NCBI GenBank assembly: GCA_026418755.1
Contig: JAOAAR010000076.1
Span: forward strand, 1 to 8,003
Origin: Planctomycetota bacterium
GTDB taxonomy: Bacteria > Planctomycetota > SKW154
Reading direction: 5' to 3'
Length of the DNA: 8,003 bases
The translations under genes were made by a program, and so were the position numbers. Below, piece after piece: positions 6,850 through 8,003 of this stretch. The notes below the pieces were generated by a model. It worked only from the letters and a program-made list of their open reading frames with translations, had not been told where the DNA came from and did no database searches. Every line of letters begins with the position of its first letter. The stretch's first letter is position 1.

Positions 6850-6877
6850 AATATATTTTGTTGTAAAAGATGGTAAA
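6850..6877 (-). promoter_or_regulatory. Candidate promoter for paralog B and the downstream genes
   Basis: TTTACC (6877-6872) and TATATT (6855-6850) are 16 bases apart; an overlapping TATTAT (6853-6848) would give an 18-base spacer. The site lies in the 130-base gap between the paralogs, 34 bases before the ATG. It may drive paralog B, the radical SAM gene and the membrane protein. The region is AT-rich, so the match is moderate evidence only. Confidence 0.4.
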
Positions 6878-6946
6878 AGGGACACAAAAACCTCTCGCTA
6901 ATGAACATCTTGTAACGGGGGTGAGTGCTGAGAAGACAAGCCAATC

Positions 6947-7966
6947 TCACTTATTATCCGGCTGTTTTCCGGAACACTCCTCCGGCAAAGGTTCTCCTCG
7001 AAGAAGTGCCAGTCGCATCCTAAGAACCGGAAGTTTATCGGGTCTCAAAAACCACCTCATAACAGGTGAGTTGCCTGATAACTCCTTCTGCTTCTGCTCA
7101 TGCTCACTCAATTCCTTTTGAAGTCTCTTCATCTCCTCACGAATAATCTCTCCTTTATCCTTGTACTTCACTTCTTCTGCTAACTGCTCCTTGTTCAACT
7201 CAAAATCCACATCGCTCATCCCCTTTATCCTCACAAGGAGCGCCTTTATCCGCTCCCTCTCCTTGCTTATTTCAACCTCCTCAAGTCTATGCTTCTTCGT
7301 CACCTTCTCAATGTAGCCGTCAATCATCTTCTCAAGCATCTCATTGAAACGGGCTTGAGGAATCTTTCTTAACCTGCGCAACTCGCTGATAATAGGCTCG
7401 TTGTTGGACGCCTGTCCTACGCGCACAGGGTTGCGCAAGTTCTGAGGCGGAACCACACACGGCTTAAAATCGTTGATAACCTCCTTCTGAGATTCCGTAA
7501 AGACGCTCTCGAGCCGCTCTCTGTATTTCAGCCTGATGTCCTCCACCTTTTTCTCCATCTCCTTAAACAAACTATCTGCCTTACCGACTTTCTCCATTAG
7601 GTCTTTGGGCATCTCTCCTTTCTCTATCGCAGAAACCCAATCCTTCAGGGCTTCCATACATTTTTTTGCTCTCTCCTTCGCAGCCTCCGCCAAAGCATCT
7701 ACCTCCGCTTTATACTCTTCATTGATTTTAATAATCTCCTCCAACTGCTCTGTGTTCAAGTTCAGCCCATTGAAAAGATTTAAAAACGATGTCATCTTCT
7801 TTAGCCTGTGAATTTCCTTTATTATCTCCCCCATTTCAGCCTCGATATCACCTATTGCATCCTCGGGAGGTGTTACACTGGGGGTTCTTTCACCACTTCT
7901 TGGCGCCTCTTGCGCAAACAGAAAAACCCCTGCCAAAAGAATCAGAGAGACCCACATCCTCTTCAT
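6947..7966 (-). CDS. Exported Spy/CpxP-like helical protein, paralog A
   Basis: About 339 residues. The signal peptide MKRMWVSLILLAGVFLFAQ is followed by a proline-rich linker (about 20-37), then long charged helices likely to form coiled coils. LNTEQL (70-75) and VFTESQ (155-160) are LTxxQ-like motifs as in Spy/CpxP. DFKPCVVPPQNLRNP (166-180) and VRVGQAS match paralog B nearly residue for residue, as does MSDVDFELNK (250-259), while the helices between have diverged strongly. C103 and C170 are shared with B. The ATG at 7966 is chosen because AAGGG lies seven bases upstream (7974-7978). The in-frame TTG at 7981 has GAGGAG only two bases away and would add five residues before the signal. The protein probably acts in the periplasm. 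Function is not recognised beyond the Spy-like resemblance. It is separated from B by 130 bases with a possible internal promoter. Confidence 0.75.
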   Translation of the reverse strand: MKRMWVSLILLAGVFLFAQEAPRSGERTPSVTPPEDAIGDIEAEMGEIIKEIHRLKKMTSFLNLFNGLNLNTEQLEEIIKINEEYKAEVDALAEAAKERAKKCMEALKDWVSAIEKGEMPKDLMEKVGKADSLFKEMEKKVEDIRLKYRERLESVFTESQKEVINDFKPCVVPPQNLRNPVRVGQASNNEPIISELRRLRKIPQARFNEMLEKMIDGYIEKVTKKHRLEEVEISKERERIKALLVRIKGMSDVDFELNKEQLAEEVKYKDKGEIIREEMKRLQKELSEHEQKQKELSGNSPVMRWFLRPDKLPVLRMRLALLRGEPLPEECSGKQPDNK

Positions 7967-7973
7967 AGCAATA

Positions 7974-7978
7974 CCCTT
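7974..7978 (-). promoter_or_regulatory. Ribosome binding site of paralog A
   Basis: AAGGG is seven bases before the ATG at 7966. A second purine run, GAGGAG (7984-7989), lies further upstream and would suit neither the ATG (17 bases) nor the TTG at 7981 (2 bases). The promoter lies at or beyond the window edge. Confidence 0.5.
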
Positions 7979-8003
7979 CAAAACTCCTCATTAGAATAAA
8001 CGC

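Noticed and set aside
6881..6946. Possible terminator between the Spy-like paralogs (TCTC...GAGA followed by TTTTT on the minus strand)
   Set aside because: The stem is only about four to six pairs with a loop near 28 bases, too weak to call an intrinsic terminator.
1..8003. CRISPR arrays, tRNA/rRNA genes, insertion sequences
   Set aside because: No regularly spaced repeats, cloverleaf-like sequences, transposase motifs or terminal inverted repeats were seen on either strand.

Overview
The window reads as a compact stretch of chromosome from a Gram-negative, LPS-making bacterium. The evidence is a WaaP/KdkA-type LPS core kinase, a glycosyltransferase family 9 enzyme, two exported Spy-like proteins and a Tat signal. 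All seven genes lie on the minus strand. TTG and GTG starts recur, gaps are short, and no tRNA, rRNA, CRISPR array or insertion sequence was seen. The taxon cannot be fixed by eye. An uncultured lineage near the PVC/Omnitrophota-like groups is my best guess, held with low confidence.

In transcription order (high to low coordinates), the first block holds two diverged tandem paralogs, 6947-7966 and 5809-6816. Both are secreted, helix-rich proteins with Spy/CpxP-like LTxxQ-type motifs, two shared cysteines and an almost invariant block around DF-x-PC-x-VPPQNLR-x-P-x-RVGQAS. After 52 bases comes an AmrS-type radical SAM enzyme (4602-5756) with an apparent twin-arginine signal. Its stop codon overlaps a perfect Shine-Dalgarno for the next gene (2378-4600), a polytopic membrane protein with a degenerate spermidine-synthase-like domain between two sets of membrane helices. 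These four genes are the most unusual part of the window and may form one functional unit, although nothing here proves it.

The second block is a single gene for a YrbG-like Na+/Ca2+ exchanger (1204-2241). It has a recognisable sigma70-type promoter, a 19-base perfect palindrome directly against its ATG and a pair of 10-bp-phased direct repeats upstream. No Shine-Dalgarno is visible, so it looks individually regulated.

The third block is an envelope operon: the LPS core kinase-like gene (349-1089, TTG start, own TATAAT box) followed three bases later by a GT9 heptosyltransferase-like gene, which runs off the left edge (1-345).

Intergenic stretches are all under 150 bases: 1090-1203, 2242-2377, 5757-5808, 6817-6946 and 7967-8003. 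Apart from the sites listed I see no genes or convincing intrinsic terminators in them.
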